Below, one piece after another: positions 54,463 through 64,000 of a stretch of DNA of 64,000 nt (the first letter of the stretch is position 1; each line of letters begins with the position of its first letter). The stretch is taken from contig NZ_OY782763.1 in assembly GCF_963678225.1 (NCBI RefSeq), forward strand, positions 744,001-808,000, read 5' to 3'. This DNA comes from an uncultured Cohaesibacter sp. GTDB taxonomy: Bacteria; Pseudomonadota; Alphaproteobacteria; Rhizobiales; Cohaesibacteraceae. Below the pieces are notes generated by a model. That model worked only from the letters and a program-made list of their open reading frames with translations, was not told where the DNA came from and ran no database searches. The translations under genes and the position numbers were made by a program.

Positions 54463-55086
54463 TTGAGAAAAAAGAAGTCCAGCAAAGACCTGACAGACCT
54501 TCTGACCTCAGATATCAGCGCGGGTGTGTTCTCGCCGGGCAGCTGGTTAAAGCAGATCGATCTGCAGCGTCGCTATGATGCCAGTCGTTCAGAAACCAGA
54601 AAGGCGCTGGAAACGCTCTGCAACAAGCGCATCGTTCGTTATGAGCCGAACCGGGGCTATTATGTGCATCATGCCGACGATGTTTCGACCGATGAGGTGC
54701 GGGACATCCGCATCATGCTAGAAACATCGGCCACGGAATTCATGGTGCAAAAGGTCACTGACGAGCAGATCGAAGGCCTGTACCAGCTGGCTCAACGCTT
54801 CATGGATCAGATTCGCAAACACAAGATCACGGAAATCTACGAAACCAACATTGGCTTTCATACTGCCCTGCTAGCCACCTGCGGAAATGCCAGCCTCATG
54901 GAACTGGTCTCCGATCTGCGCTTGCGCATCCCCCCTGCTCCGGCTTCGCAATGGTCCAGCTATGCCCGCATAGAACAATCAGGCAAAGAGCATTTTGCTA
55001 TGGTTGATGCGCTGGCGGAAAAAGACGCAGACCGTCTCAAGGCGATCATTCGCGCTCATATTGATCAGGCTAGTGGAGCGAATTGA
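54463..55086 (+). CDS. GntR family regulator with FCD domain
   Basis: 207 aa. The winged-helix part SAGVFSPGSWLKQIDLQRRYDASRSETRKALETLCNKRIVRYEPNRGYYVH covers about 18-68. The FCD effector domain has DIRIMLETSATEFMV (83-97), HTALLATCGNASLMELV, and the final helix HFAMVDALAEKDADRLKAIIRAH with metal-binding histidines. TTG is the likely start: no ATG precedes the domain, and GGTGG lies upstream. It is divergent from the M20-ABC unit and precedes the dehydrogenase genes; it probably controls both. Confidence 0.88.
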   Translation: MRKKKSSKDLTDLLTSDISAGVFSPGSWLKQIDLQRRYDASRSETRKALETLCNKRIVRYEPNRGYYVHHADDVSTDEVRDIRIMLETSATEFMVQKVTDEQIEGLYQLAQRFMDQIRKHKITEIYETNIGFHTALLATCGNASLMELVSDLRLRIPPAPASQWSSYARIEQSGKEHFAMVDALAEKDADRLKAIIRAHIDQASGAN

Positions 55087-55230
55087 AACAAAATTGAGGT
55101 GAGCGCATAACGGCCGAGCAAGCAGAGTAAGATGAAAGTATAAGATACCGCTACCCATCCCCTAAAAGGTGCGCTAAGCTTGCCTTTTAAAAGCCCACTC
55201 CTCCTGTTTTTTCTTTCGAACCGAATTGCA

Positions 55231-56328
55231 ATGGACACAAATTTCACGATCATCGGTGGCGGCGTGGTCGGCATGTCGCTCGCTTGGGGGCTACTCAAAC
55301 ATGGCCAAACAGTTACGATACTTGATGGGAGTGACGGCTCCTTCAGGGCAAGCCGGGGCAATTTCGGCCTGATATGGATTCAGGGCAAGGGCGCCAAGGC
55401 CCCTCATTATGCCAAATGGTCCAGACTATCCGCTTCCCTTTATGCCGACTTTGCTGAGGAACTGACAGAAGCCACAGGCATTCCTCTTGGCCTTGAGCAA
55501 AATGGCGGTTTTGACTACCATTTCAGCGAAGAAAGCCTGCAAAAAACCGTACAGTCCTATGAAAGGCTGAAACAGGAATTCGACGGCGACTACCCTTTCG
55601 AGATTTTGCGCGGCGAAGATTTACGCAAAGAAGAGCCAACACTCGGCCCGGATATTGTGGCCGGAATCCTGCACCATGACGATGGCCATTTAAACCCGCT
55701 CAAACTGTTGCGTTCCCTGCAACAAGACGTGCAGAAAATGGGTGGCATCTACCTGACCAACCGACATGTTGTGGATGTTTCCAAAACCGATCATTTCACC
55801 CTGACATGCGCCGACAAGGAGACGTTCCACTCGGAACGGGTTATCCTCGCTGCGGGGCTGGGCTCAAGGGATCTTGGCCCCAAGATGGGCTTTGTTGCAC
55901 CTCTGGAGCCAGAAAGAGGCCAGGTGCTCATCACCGAAAAGCTGCCCCGCATGATCCATCGGCCATCCGTTACTGCACGTCAGGTGGATGAAGGTGGTAT
56001 TCAGATCGGAGCAACAAACGAGCGGGTCGGCTTTGATGATGGCACCACGATAGACGGCATAGCCTTCCTCGCAGCAGAAGCCATCAGAACCCATCCATTC
56101 CTTGCAAAGACAAAATTGGTCAGAAGCTGGGGCGCTCTTCGGGTGATGTCAAAAGACGGCCTGCCCATTTATCAGCAAAGCCAGTCCATGCCCGGTGCTT
56201 ATCTTATAACCTGCCATAGCGGCATAACGCTTGCCGCCGTTCATGGAAAGCTGCTGCCAAGCTGGTTCGACCAGAAAAATGACGCGCCAAATTTGGAGAA
56301 ATTCAGTGAAGACCGCTTCAAGCTTTAA
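55231..56328 (+). CDS. FAD-dependent amine dehydrogenase beta subunit (OoxB/HcnC-like)
   Basis: 365 aa DAO-family flavoprotein. Its dinucleotide-binding start is TIIGGGVVGMSLAWGLLKHG (6-25), followed by ASRGNFGLIWIQGKG and the C-terminal GALRVMSKDGLPIYQQ...LITCHSGITLAAVHGKLL. This is the substrate-oxidising subunit of heterotrimeric enzymes such as opine oxidase, D-hydroxyproline dehydrogenase and hydrogen cyanide synthase. Met 55231 is chosen from homology; no ribosome site is obvious, and an in-frame TTG at 55180 is the alternative. It overlaps the next gene by 23 bases. Confidence 0.85.
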   Translation: MDTNFTIIGGGVVGMSLAWGLLKHGQTVTILDGSDGSFRASRGNFGLIWIQGKGAKAPHYAKWSRLSASLYADFAEELTEATGIPLGLEQNGGFDYHFSEESLQKTVQSYERLKQEFDGDYPFEILRGEDLRKEEPTLGPDIVAGILHHDDGHLNPLKLLRSLQQDVQKMGGIYLTNRHVVDVSKTDHFTLTCADKETFHSERVILAAGLGSRDLGPKMGFVAPLEPERGQVLITEKLPRMIHRPSVTARQVDEGGIQIGATNERVGFDDGTTIDGIAFLAAEAIRTHPFLAKTKLVRSWGALRVMSKDGLPIYQQSQSMPGAYLITCHSGITLAAVHGKLLPSWFDQKNDAPNLEKFSEDRFKL

Positions 56329-56638
56329 CTCCCTTGAGGATGCTTCCAGGGCCAGCCAATCCCTTGTGCCCGTCCGTTTTGATGGTCAGGACTATATGCT
56401 GCCCGAAGGCGCCAATCTTGCCGCCAGTCTTTTGGCAGCCGGGGTCTCTGTCTTTCGCAACACACCAGCCACGGGCGCGCCGCGCGGTCCTTTTTGTATG
56501 ATGGGCGTCTGCTATGACTGCCTTGTCGATATCGACGGCATGACACAGCAGGCCTGCCAGACCAGCGTTGAGGCCAACATGATTGTCAGCAAACCGGCTA
56601 CGCCTTCTGACCAGAACAAGGAAGATGACCATGCTTGA
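56306..56638 (+). CDS. [2Fe-2S] gamma subunit of the amine dehydrogenase (HcnA-like)
   Basis: 110 aa ferredoxin-like protein. Iron-sulfur cysteines 64, 69, 72 and 84 lie in GPFCMMGVCYDCLVDIDGMTQQACQ. The GTG start at 56306 has GGAGA 7 bases upstream and overlaps the beta gene; the longer frame inside the beta gene is rejected. It overlaps the following gene by 8 bases. Confidence 0.88.
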   Translation: MKTASSFNSLEDASRASQSLVPVRFDGQDYMLPEGANLAASLLAAGVSVFRNTPATGAPRGPFCMMGVCYDCLVDIDGMTQQACQTSVEANMIVSKPATPSDQNKEDDHA

Positions 56639-58025
56639 GACCGAGCTTGCCATTATCGGCGCCGGCCCGGCCGGCATGGCAGCTGCCAGCGAGGCGGCCA
56701 ATTGCGGCATTGCTTCCGTGCTCATTGACGAGCAGCAAAGCGTTGGCGGGCAGATCTATCGAGATGTCGAGCGCGTCGCCCCTCTGCGTGGCGCATTGCT
56801 TGGGCAGGACTTTCTCGATGGCCTGCCACTGGCCGAGAGGGCCCATGATCCCCTCATCACCCATCTAGCGGGCGCCGTCGTCTGGCAGGTCGAAAAGGAT
56901 GGAACAATTACCTGTTCCGTTAAAAATCAGGCTCGCCAGATCAAGGCTCAGCGTATCCTCATAGCAACCGGCGCAATTGAACGTCCCATGCCGTTGCCGG
57001 GCTGGACCTTGCCCGGCGTGATGACCGTGGGCGCAGGTCAGATACTGCTCAAGCAATCCGGCCTTATTCCTAACAAGGCTGTCCTCATCGGCTCTGGCCC
57101 CTTGCTCTATGTTCTGGCAAGCCAGATGCTGAAGGCAAAAACGCCCCCACTGGCCATCATCGAAACCCAGACCATGGGCGATTTGACAAAGGCCATGGCT
57201 CATATCGGCGGTGCTTTGCGTGGCTGGCGCTATCTCCTCAAGGGCACGAAGCTTTTGGCCGCTCTCAAGCAGGGAGGCGTTAAGCGCTACACCGGTGCAC
57301 ACAACATTCGTCTGCAAGGCGAAGGGGCGGTTGCAAGCGTCAGCTTTCAGTGTGGTGCCCGCTCTCATTCAATTGCCTGCGATACGGCCCTGCTCCATCA
57401 CGGCGTTGTGCCGAATGCCCAGATAAGCCGCGCCCTTCAGCTGAACCATCATTGGGATGAACAACAAGCCTGCTTCAGCCCTTCTCTGGATGAATGGGGC
57501 AAAAGCTCTGCAGAAACCATCTTTATCGCGGGCGATGGAGCCGGCATAGGCGGAGCCAAGGCAGCGGCCCTTTGCGGCAGGATTGCCGCGCTCAAGATGG
57601 CCGCCGAGTTGGGAAAACTAGACGAAGCAAACCTCCAGCAAAGGGCTGCGCCCCTCAAGAGCGCTCTTTCAAAAGAAACCGCCGCCCGTCCCTTCCTTGA
57701 TCAGGCCTACCCACCTTTTGCTGGCGCCCAATCCCCACAGGATGAAACAGTCGTCTGCCGCTGTGAAGAGGTTACCGCAGGCGAGATCCGCAAAACAATC
57801 GCTCTTGGCTGTCAGGGTCCCAATCAGCTCAAGACCTTTTTGCGAGCAGGCATGGGCCCTTGCCAGGGACGCGGATGTGGCCTGACCATCTCAACACTTT
57901 TTGCCGAGCAAACCGGCAAGTCGATGCAGGAAATTGACTATTTCAATATCAGATCGCCCCTCAAACCAATCACCTTGGGCGAGTTGGCTTCCCTCAAGCA
58001 AAAAGATGTCGAGCGGCTCTTCTAG
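56631..58025 (+). CDS. FAD/NAD-binding alpha subunit of the amine dehydrogenase (OoxA/HcnB-like)
   Basis: 464 aa. FAD-binding start LAIIGAGPAGMAAASEAANCG (6-26), then GGQIYRDVE and ILIATGAIERPMPLPGWTLPGVMTVGAGQ as in OoxA, HcnB and D-hydroxyproline dehydrogenase alpha. The C-terminal BFD-like cluster motif has Cys376, Cys378, Cys411 and Cys416 (VCRCEEVTAGEIR ... GMGPCQGRGCGLT). The start at 56631 has AAGGA upstream; an ATG 6 bases earlier is possible. The three subunits together should oxidise a secondary amine (opine, D-proline-like or glycine) and pass electrons to the respiratory chain. Confidence 0.87.
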   Translation: MLETELAIIGAGPAGMAAASEAANCGIASVLIDEQQSVGGQIYRDVERVAPLRGALLGQDFLDGLPLAERAHDPLITHLAGAVVWQVEKDGTITCSVKNQARQIKAQRILIATGAIERPMPLPGWTLPGVMTVGAGQILLKQSGLIPNKAVLIGSGPLLYVLASQMLKAKTPPLAIIETQTMGDLTKAMAHIGGALRGWRYLLKGTKLLAALKQGGVKRYTGAHNIRLQGEGAVASVSFQCGARSHSIACDTALLHHGVVPNAQISRALQLNHHWDEQQACFSPSLDEWGKSSAETIFIAGDGAGIGGAKAAALCGRIAALKMAAELGKLDEANLQQRAAPLKSALSKETAARPFLDQAYPPFAGAQSPQDETVVCRCEEVTAGEIRKTIALGCQGPNQLKTFLRAGMGPCQGRGCGLTISTLFAEQTGKSMQEIDYFNIRSPLKPITLGELASLKQKDVERLF

Positions 58026-58201
58026 GCGAAATCCTGTAAGTGTCCCTCGCCCCATGCACAGTCCCAATATTGCCCCAGAGCCTCGCCCCCTAACCGTATC
58101 TCTATAGAAACATGAGCGAAAATACCCCGACAGGGTTGTTTCTCTCCCGGTGAACGACCAGATAAAGCCTCTACTTACCTCCCAAGATCAAAGGTTTCTT
58201 C

Positions 58202-59044
58202 ATGTCGGCAGCAAAAGAAAAAAGAGACAAATCGGGCAACAGTTCCCCGTTGAGCGCACAGGAAAGAAAAGATGTGCGCGATCATCACAGCCTGAGTTCG
58301 GTCTCTGTCTATGCTGTGGTCCATCGTGAAGGCATGGAAGAGCTCAACCGGCCAGCAACCTCCTTATGGTGGTCGGGCGTTGCCGCGGGGGTAGGCATCT
58401 CAACGTCAGTCATGGCCGAGGGAATTCTGCACAAGCTGTTCGAAGGCTCACCCCATCAATTTGCCATAGAAAATCTTGGCTACACGGTCGGGTTTGTGCT
58501 GGTCATTCTCGGACGGTTGCAGCTATTTACCGAAAACACCATCACGGCAATTTTGCCTCTTCTTACGCACAGATCCCTCAATATGCTCTGGAGCACCTTG
58601 CGCATTTGGGCAATCGTATTTATCGCCAACCTGTGCGGGACTTTCCTTGCTGCATCATTGGGATATTTCGTTGGAACCGTACCGCCTGAATTCGTAGACG
58701 GAATGGCCGCTGTCTCGCACCATTATGCCAATCTAGAATTGTCACAAGCCTTTTCCTTGGGCATCACGTCAGGCTTTCTTGTTGCGGCAATTGTGTGGAT
58801 GATCCCTTCCGCGCGCGGAGCCGCCTTCCTTGTGATCATCATGTTCACCTACCTCATCGCAATCGGCAATTTCACGCATGTTATTGCAGGCTCCACCGAA
58901 CTATTCCTCTTGACAATGCGCGGTGAAGTCGGCCTCACACAAACGGCGGCCCTTCTTGTATGCACACTTTTGGGGAACATCGCAGGAGGCACCGGATTGT
59001 TTGCCCTGCTGGCCTATGGTCAGGTCGTGCGCGAGCTAGAGTGA
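58202..59044 (+). CDS. Formate/nitrite transporter (FNT) family channel, YfdC-like
   Basis: 280 aa membrane protein with six hydrophobic segments after a 45-residue charged, soluble N-terminus. FNT family residues are visible in GVAAGVGISTSVMAEGILHKL, VGFVLVILGRLQLFTENTITAILPLL and GNFTHVIAGSTELFLL. The long polar N-terminus and the LGRLQLFTENT motif resemble the YfdC subgroup, whose substrate is poorly known, rather than FocA or NirC. Single gene, AAAGG before its ATG. Confidence 0.85.
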   Translation: MSAAKEKRDKSGNSSPLSAQERKDVRDHHSLSSVSVYAVVHREGMEELNRPATSLWWSGVAAGVGISTSVMAEGILHKLFEGSPHQFAIENLGYTVGFVLVILGRLQLFTENTITAILPLLTHRSLNMLWSTLRIWAIVFIANLCGTFLAASLGYFVGTVPPEFVDGMAAVSHHYANLELSQAFSLGITSGFLVAAIVWMIPSARGAAFLVIIMFTYLIAIGNFTHVIAGSTELFLLTMRGEVGLTQTAALLVCTLLGNIAGGTGLFALLAYGQVVRELE

Positions 59045-59230
59045 CGCAACAGATCTCCCGATACAAAAAATCGAGGAAGCCAGCAGTAGGCGTGCCTTTT
59101 TGGCGCGCCATTCAAGGCAGAAAGGCTGGATGCCATATGCCATGCTAGCGAACGCGAATCGCCTCGGCAGGGCACAAGGAAAATCAAATTATTTTGGGAA
59201 AGATCGGCAAGACGAACGTCTCGCTAAAAT

Positions 59231-59307
<77 letters not shown>

Positions 59308-59394
59308 TCAATTTTTGCTTCAATGCAAGCAACATTAATCTATATGGTCTCTTGCGAGAACATTTCAAGACATTGAACTTGAAACAAGATTAAG

Positions 59395-59473
<79 letters not shown>

Positions 59474-59738
59474 TCATTGAAGTGTCATCTTTATAGAAGC
59501 CTTGCCAGATTTTTAAACCCCAAATTCGGGTTTTCCCCTCCTTTAAAAAGAGATCCGGTCAGAAACGCTTGCATGACGTCTAAAAAGATTGGAAAATTTC
59601 GTCCCCAATTTTGGACGAAAGCACAGAAGCCTGCGCTTCGCACCGCGAAATTGCGCAAAAATCCCACGTCCTTTAAGAAAATGAACAAATCCACTTCCGA
59701 GACCTGGCATCGACAATCACAAAGCTCATGAATGTGTT

Positions 59739-60224
59739 TTAGCCACGCTCACGCAACAAACGAGCCTTGTCACGCTGCCAATCACGTTTTTTGGCATCCT
59801 GCCGTTTGTCGTAATTTTTCTTACCACGCGCAACGGCAACCGCCAGTTTGGCGATTCCCTTGTCGTTGAAATAGAGCTTGAGGGGCACAATGGTCATGCC
59901 ATCGCGCTGCACGCCCTGAGACATTTTGGCGATCTCGCGCTTATGCAGAAGCAATTTGCGCGGCCGGCGCGGCTCATGATTGAACCGGTTGCCCTGATCA
60001 TACTCGGGAATATGGGCATTGATCAGAACAATCTCGCCATTCTCATAAGACGCATAGGATTCGGCAATATTGGCCTTGCCGGTACGAAGAGACTTAACCT
60101 CCGTACCAGTGAGCTGCAAGCCAGCTTCGGTCACTTCACCAAATTCGTAGTCATGTCGCGCCTTCCGATTCTCCGCCACAACGCGGTTATTCGGATCGCT
60201 TTTCTTTTTCTTCTTCTGAGCCAT
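59739..60224 (-). CDS. smpB: SsrA-binding protein SmpB
   Basis: 161 aa partner of tmRNA in rescue of stalled ribosomes. Family motifs: [44 protein letters not shown], then [25 protein letters not shown], and the basic tail [27 protein letters not shown]. The usual N-terminal lysine run is present. It follows dapA by 18 bases, a common order in alphaproteobacteria. Confidence 0.96.
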   Translation of the reverse strand: MAQKKKKKSDPNNRVVAENRKARHDYEFGEVTEAGLQLTGTEVKSLRTGKANIAESYASYENGEIVLINAHIPEYDQGNRFNHEPRRPRKLLLHKREIAKMSQGVQRDGMTIVPLKLYFNDKGIAKLAVAVARGKKNYDKRQDAKKRDWQRDKARLLRERG

Positions 60225-60242
60225 GCAACACAGATAAGCCCT

Positions 60243-61118
60243 TTAGATCAGACCTGCAACCTTCATTGCAGAATCAATCTCGGCTTTTACAGCATCTGTT
60301 GCAGCCATCAGGGGCAAGCGGACATCGTTCTCAATCCTACCAAGCACCGAAAGGCCATATTTGGCTCCAGCCGGATTGGGCTGCAGGAACATAGCGCGAT
60401 GCAGCGGGGACAGCAGATCATGCAGTTCCAGCGCCTTGTCCCACTCTCCGTTCAAACAAGCAGTCTGGAACTGGCTGCAGAGTTTTGGCGCGACGTTGGC
60501 GGTAACGGAAATACAGCCATGGCCCCCTTGCGCATTGAAGCCGAGCGCGGTTGCATCTTCGCCAGAAAGCTGGATGAAGTCCTTGCCCATGGCCAGACGC
60601 TGACGTGTCACGCGCACCAGATCTCCGGTCGCATCCTTGACGCCGACAATGTTGGGGCAGTCTTCATATAGACGCGCCATGGTTTCCACGCTCATATCAA
60701 TGACGGATCTTGGCGGAATATTGTAGATGACAATCGGAATAGAAACCGCAGATGCCACAGCCTTGAAATGCTCATAAAGGCCAGCCTGACAAGGTTTGTT
60801 GTAATAAGGCGTGACGACCAGCACGCCATCTGCGCCCGCGCCTTCGGCAAACTGAGCCAAATCGATGGCTTCCAATGTCGAGTTGGAGCCAGCGCCAGCC
60901 AGAACAGGAACACGTTTGTCAGCAACCTTAACACAGGCCTCCACCACTTTCTTGTGTTCATCATGGCTCAGGGTTGGGGACTCACCAGTCGTTCCAACCG
61001 GCACAAGCCCGTGGGTGCCTTCGGTAATCTGCCAGTCTACAAAAGACTCAAAGGCCTTATAATCCACGCCACCCTCTTTGAAAGGAGTGATGAGTGCTGT
61101 GCAAGATCCTTTGAACAT
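60243..61118 (-). CDS. dapA: 4-hydroxy-tetrahydrodipicolinate synthase DapA
   Basis: 291 aa lysine-biosynthesis enzyme that condenses pyruvate with aspartate semialdehyde. Signature [17 protein letters not shown] (39-55) with Thr43-Thr44, catalytic Tyr132 in VIYNIPPRS and Schiff-base Lys161 in [10 protein letters not shown]. Upstream of smpB and divergent from the lytic transglycosylase gene. Confidence 0.96.
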   Translation of the reverse strand: MFKGSCTALITPFKEGGVDYKAFESFVDWQITEGTHGLVPVGTTGESPTLSHDEHKKVVEACVKVADKRVPVLAGAGSNSTLEAIDLAQFAEGAGADGVLVVTPYYNKPCQAGLYEHFKAVASAVSIPIVIYNIPPRSVIDMSVETMARLYEDCPNIVGVKDATGDLVRVTRQRLAMGKDFIQLSGEDATALGFNAQGGHGCISVTANVAPKLCSQFQTACLNGEWDKALELHDLLSPLHRAMFLQPNPAGAKYGLSVLGRIENDVRLPLMAATDAVKAEIDSAMKVAGLI

Positions 61119-61471
61119 GTTCGTTTCCTCGTCTTAGCCACGCTCCGCGCATGGAATTTTCGTTATTTTTAAATATAAATCCGTCATTTTGACGGTTTTT
61201 ATAACTTTTCCAGCATTTTGCCGGAAGTTGAGACCCATAACACCATGTTTCGCCACAAGATGCAATATTTCAGTCATTTCATCCCCATCGACCTGTCTCA
61301 TTGCCAGATGTCCGTAAGCCAACATGGAAAGCAAGGCCTCCCCATCACATTGCTGTGAGACACCTGAAAAATTGAAAATCTATCCGGGTCTAAGGAATTT
61401 CTTCACCATAATTTTGCAACAATAATGTCTTGTTCTCAAAAAGCCCGTAGTTACGCACATTTTCAGACGAT
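61119..61471. other. Divergent promoter region dapA / slt
   Basis: 353 bases between two divergent genes. AT-rich stretches near 61145-61215 and 61380-61440 are likely promoters. The minus-strand frames inside (61134-61334, 61390-61716) show no family feature. Confidence 0.5.
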
Positions 61472-63754
61472 ATGATTAGATCCATCATCAAAGCAGCGAC
61501 CACAGGCTTTTGCCTTGTAGTTATGACGCCCCTTGCCAGTGCGCAAACACTGCCTGAAAGCGTGCCTGTGCCCAGATCCCGCCCGGCTATTGCGCTCACC
61601 GCGCCCATGGCACTTCCAGAGGCAACGCCCGAACCTGCCCCCGGCCTTGAGCAAACCGGCGCATCCGCTCCGCAAAGCACGGCCGACCTGCCAGCCAATC
61701 TTGTCATTTTGCCCAAAAACCGTACAGACCCGACAATGTCACCGGCACCGCCGGCTCCAACTGTGGGGAGCGGCGCTGCGCTTCAACTGCCTGTCGCAGC
61801 ACAGCAAGCAGCCCAACCCGAGGCATCTCTGCCAACCGTACGCAGCCATGACAATGGCATTTCAGCTGAACGCGGCTCGCTCAAGGACGCCCTCAACGCG
61901 CTTGAAAAGAACGATCAGAAGAAAGCGCTCGCCATCCAGAAAGGCATGAAACCCTCTTTGGACCGGACATTGCTCACTTATATTCTCATCATTGGTGGCT
62001 ATCACAATTTCCCGGCCAGCGAGATCAAGGCCTTCTATGATCACAATCCGCAATGGCCCAGCCGCAGCCTGACCCAGCGCCGCATAGAAGAAGCCGTCGC
62101 GCGGGAGACAGAGACCGGGGCCGAGATGGTTCGCGCCTTTGGCAACGCCATTCCCGAATCGACAACTGCCGCCATTGAGCTCGCCATCTCCCAGGCCAAA
62201 GTTGGCAACAAGGCACAGGCAGCCAAGATCATCCGCCCGATCTGGCGCGAAAGTGCTCTAGATTCCAAAACGGAAAGCCGCATTCTTTCCAATATGCGCT
62301 CGGTGTTGACCAATGAGGATCATTTCCACCGCGCAAGCTATTTGCTCTATCGGGATCGGGCCAACGGGGCCTTGCGCCTCAAGCGCTATCTGACGGATGC
62401 CCAGATGAAACTGGTCAATGCGCGCGTAGCGGTCATCCGCCGTGCTCGCAACGCCGGGTCTCTGCTCAGAAGCGTTCCCAGCTCCTTGCGAAAGGATCCC
62501 GGCTACATCTTTTCCGAAATTCAGTATACACGCCGACAGGGTAAGGAAACTGAGGCGGCGGATCTCATTCTCAAGGCACCTCTGGATGAGGATCACCTGA
62601 TCAACCATGATGCATGGTGGGATGAGCGTCGCCTTCTGGCCCGCATGATGATGAACAAGGGAGATGCCCGCCGCGCCTACAAGATCGCGGCAAGGCATTC
62701 AGCAGAATCCGGCAAGGACTTCTCGGAAGCGGAGTTCCATGCAGGTTTCTTCGCCCTGCGCTATCTGCATGACGAAAAGACCGCCGCGGTGCATTTCGAA
62801 AATAGCTGGAAGAAAGCCACCCGCACCCAAGACAAATCCCGCGGCCTCTATTGGCAGGGGCGTGCGTGGGAAGCGGCGGGCGACAGAGCCGTTGCGGTCA
62901 AGTTCTATCAGGCAGCCGCAAACGCAACCAACTATTACGGTCAGCTGTCTCTGGAAGAACTGGGCACGAAGCATCTCAACCTGAGAACCCCTCCTCCGGC
63001 CAATGCCACGCAAAAAGCACACTTTGAGCGTCGCGACCTGGTGCGAGCCATCAAGCGTCTCAAGGCCGTTGGGCAAGAAGACCGCGCCGGTCCGCTCTTC
63101 CGCCATCTGGCGCGCACGCTGGCTGATCCATCCGAAATCGAACTGGCCCACAAGCTCGCCCAAAGCTATGGCCTACACCAGAACGCGGTCCAGATTGGAC
63201 AGTTGGCACTCAACCGAGACATGCCGGTCGACAAGCTGGCTTTCCCGCTGCATGCTCTGCCCATGGGCGTCAAAACCAATGGTGTCGACATTGCTCTGGT
63301 CTACGCCCTGACCAAGCAGGAGAGCGTATTTGATCTCAAGGCCCGCAGCCATGCCAATGCACGCGGCCTGATGCAAATGCTCCCGGCAACGGCCAAGAGA
63401 ACAGCTCGCAAACTCGGCGTCTCCTATTCCCTGTCCCGGATCACGAGCGATCCCAATTATGCCGTACTTCTGGGCAGTGCCTTCCTGAAGGAGAATCTGG
63501 AGCGCTTTGGCGGTTCCTATATCCTGACCTTTGCCGCCTATAATGCAGGCCCCGGACGCCCGCCGGAATGGATCGAGCGCTTCGGCGACCCACGCACCAA
63601 CGAGGTAAGCGCGATTGACTGGATTGAACGCATTCCCTTCTCGGAAACGCGCAACTATGTCATGAAGCTGATCGAGAATTTGCAGGTTTACGAAGCCCGA
63701 ATTCACAATGAAACGCTGGACATCAGCAAGGATCTCAAGCGCGGCCACCCTTAG
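61472..63754 (+). CDS. slt: Soluble lytic murein transglycosylase (Slt family)
   Basis: 760 aa periplasmic enzyme that cleaves peptidoglycan with 1,6-anhydro formation. Sec signal peptide ends near ASAQ (about 25), followed by a proline- and alanine-rich linker to about 120. A long alpha-helical superhelix leads to the C-terminal catalytic domain: ALTKQESVFDLKARSHANARGLMQMLPATA with catalytic Glu617, then SYILTFAAYNAGPGRPPEW. It is next to dapA as in other Hyphomicrobiales. Confidence 0.93.
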   Translation: MIRSIIKAATTGFCLVVMTPLASAQTLPESVPVPRSRPAIALTAPMALPEATPEPAPGLEQTGASAPQSTADLPANLVILPKNRTDPTMSPAPPAPTVGSGAALQLPVAAQQAAQPEASLPTVRSHDNGISAERGSLKDALNALEKNDQKKALAIQKGMKPSLDRTLLTYILIIGGYHNFPASEIKAFYDHNPQWPSRSLTQRRIEEAVARETETGAEMVRAFGNAIPESTTAAIELAISQAKVGNKAQAAKIIRPIWRESALDSKTESRILSNMRSVLTNEDHFHRASYLLYRDRANGALRLKRYLTDAQMKLVNARVAVIRRARNAGSLLRSVPSSLRKDPGYIFSEIQYTRRQGKETEAADLILKAPLDEDHLINHDAWWDERRLLARMMMNKGDARRAYKIAARHSAESGKDFSEAEFHAGFFALRYLHDEKTAAVHFENSWKKATRTQDKSRGLYWQGRAWEAAGDRAVAVKFYQAAANATNYYGQLSLEELGTKHLNLRTPPPANATQKAHFERRDLVRAIKRLKAVGQEDRAGPLFRHLARTLADPSEIELAHKLAQSYGLHQNAVQIGQLALNRDMPVDKLAFPLHALPMGVKTNGVDIALVYALTKQESVFDLKARSHANARGLMQMLPATAKRTARKLGVSYSLSRITSDPNYAVLLGSAFLKENLERFGGSYILTFAAYNAGPGRPPEWIERFGDPRTNEVSAIDWIERIPFSETRNYVMKLIENLQVYEARIHNETLDISKDLKRGHP

Positions 63755-63869
63755 GCCGCGCCCACCGCGCCATCTTGCGCAGCAGAAAATATCCTGCAAT
63801 GAATATCAGGGTGCTACTTGTCTTGAAGTGACACCTACTATTCAAGCGCCTTGCTCCGGAGTGGCCACC

Positions 63870-64000
63870 ATGCAGCCGACTGTCAAACATTTTGAAATCA
63901 CAGCAAGAGATGGTCTGGTGCTGCGCGGAGAAGCCTTTGGTGACAGCGCCAACAAGGCAACACCGCTGCTCTGCCTGCCGGGTCTTACCCGAACCAGCCG
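63870..64000 (+). CDS. Alpha/beta hydrolase, N-terminal fragment (runs off right edge)
   Basis: 43 codons are visible from ATG 63870, which has GGAG 8 bases upstream. The translation begins MQPTVKHFEITARDGLVLRGEAFGD and reaches LLCLPGLTRTSR, the first beta strands and the oxyanion-hole loop typical of alpha/beta hydrolases. No function can be assigned from the fragment. Confidence 0.7.
   Translation, partial: MQPTVKHFEITARDGLVLRGEAFGDSANKATPLLCLPGLTRTS

Noticed and set aside
59477-59731. 84-codon plus-strand frame between the tRNA genes and smpB
   Set aside because: Begins inside the tRNA flank, very basic low-complexity translation, no ribosome site.

Overview
The window looks like a chromosomal segment of an alphaproteobacterium, most likely of the Hyphomicrobiales (Rhizobiales) type. 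The reasons are the divergent slt / dapA-smpB arrangement at the right end, the PaaR(TetR)-controlled phenylacetate genes, several Tat-exported binding proteins and a mid-range G+C. A Cohaesibacter-like marine heterotroph is my guess; the genus cannot be fixed from the sequence alone. I see no rRNA, CRISPR array, transposase or phage gene.

Left part (1-14 kb). An open frame runs off the left edge. It is followed by a sulfate ABC importer, cysP-cysT-cysW-cysA, whose binding-protein gene carries an apparent 1-base frameshift near 1186. Next come a membrane-free PAS chemoreceptor, a TetR gene, a sugar module (fructokinase, LacI regulator and divergent D-lyxose isomerase, which together could take D-mannose to fructose 6-phosphate), a Tat-exported CpdB nucleotidase, and a TetR / EamA exporter pair.

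Phenylacetate region (14-34 kb). Three transcription units form an essentially complete aerobic phenylacetyl-CoA pathway. Unit 1 (minus) is paaN, a five-gene branched-chain-type ABC transporter and an enoyl-CoA hydratase/3-hydroxyacyl-CoA dehydrogenase fusion that can replace PaaF and PaaH. Unit 2 (plus, divergent) is paaG-paaI-paaK-paaR. Unit 3 (minus) is paaJ-paaA-B-C-D-E, an extra PaaA/PaaC-like protein with one apparently degraded iron motif, and paaZ. Inverted repeats in front of all three units and of paaR are candidate PaaR operators.

Middle (34-50 kb). A cytoplasmic cellobiose phosphorylase (GH94) has a perfect LacI-type palindrome upstream. Then come an M14-type metallopeptidase and a second branched-chain-type ABC transporter with a Tat-exported binding protein and a terminator-like hairpin behind the binding-protein gene. 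After an AT-rich gap and a long leader comes the most unusual item: a PduS-like flavin/Fe-S protein paired with a PduT-like double-BMC protein that keeps the Fe-S cysteine, with no other microcompartment gene in the window. Two unrelated sulfotransferase-type genes follow.

Right part (49.6-64 kb). An M20 amidohydrolase and a His/Arg/opine-type ABC importer lie divergent from a GntR(FCD) regulator and a three-subunit HcnABC/OoxAB-like amine dehydrogenase. Together they look like a catabolic unit for an opine-like or N-acylated amino acid. The window ends with a formate/nitrite-type channel, two tandem initiator tRNA genes, smpB, dapA, a lytic transglycosylase and the start of an alpha/beta hydrolase gene.
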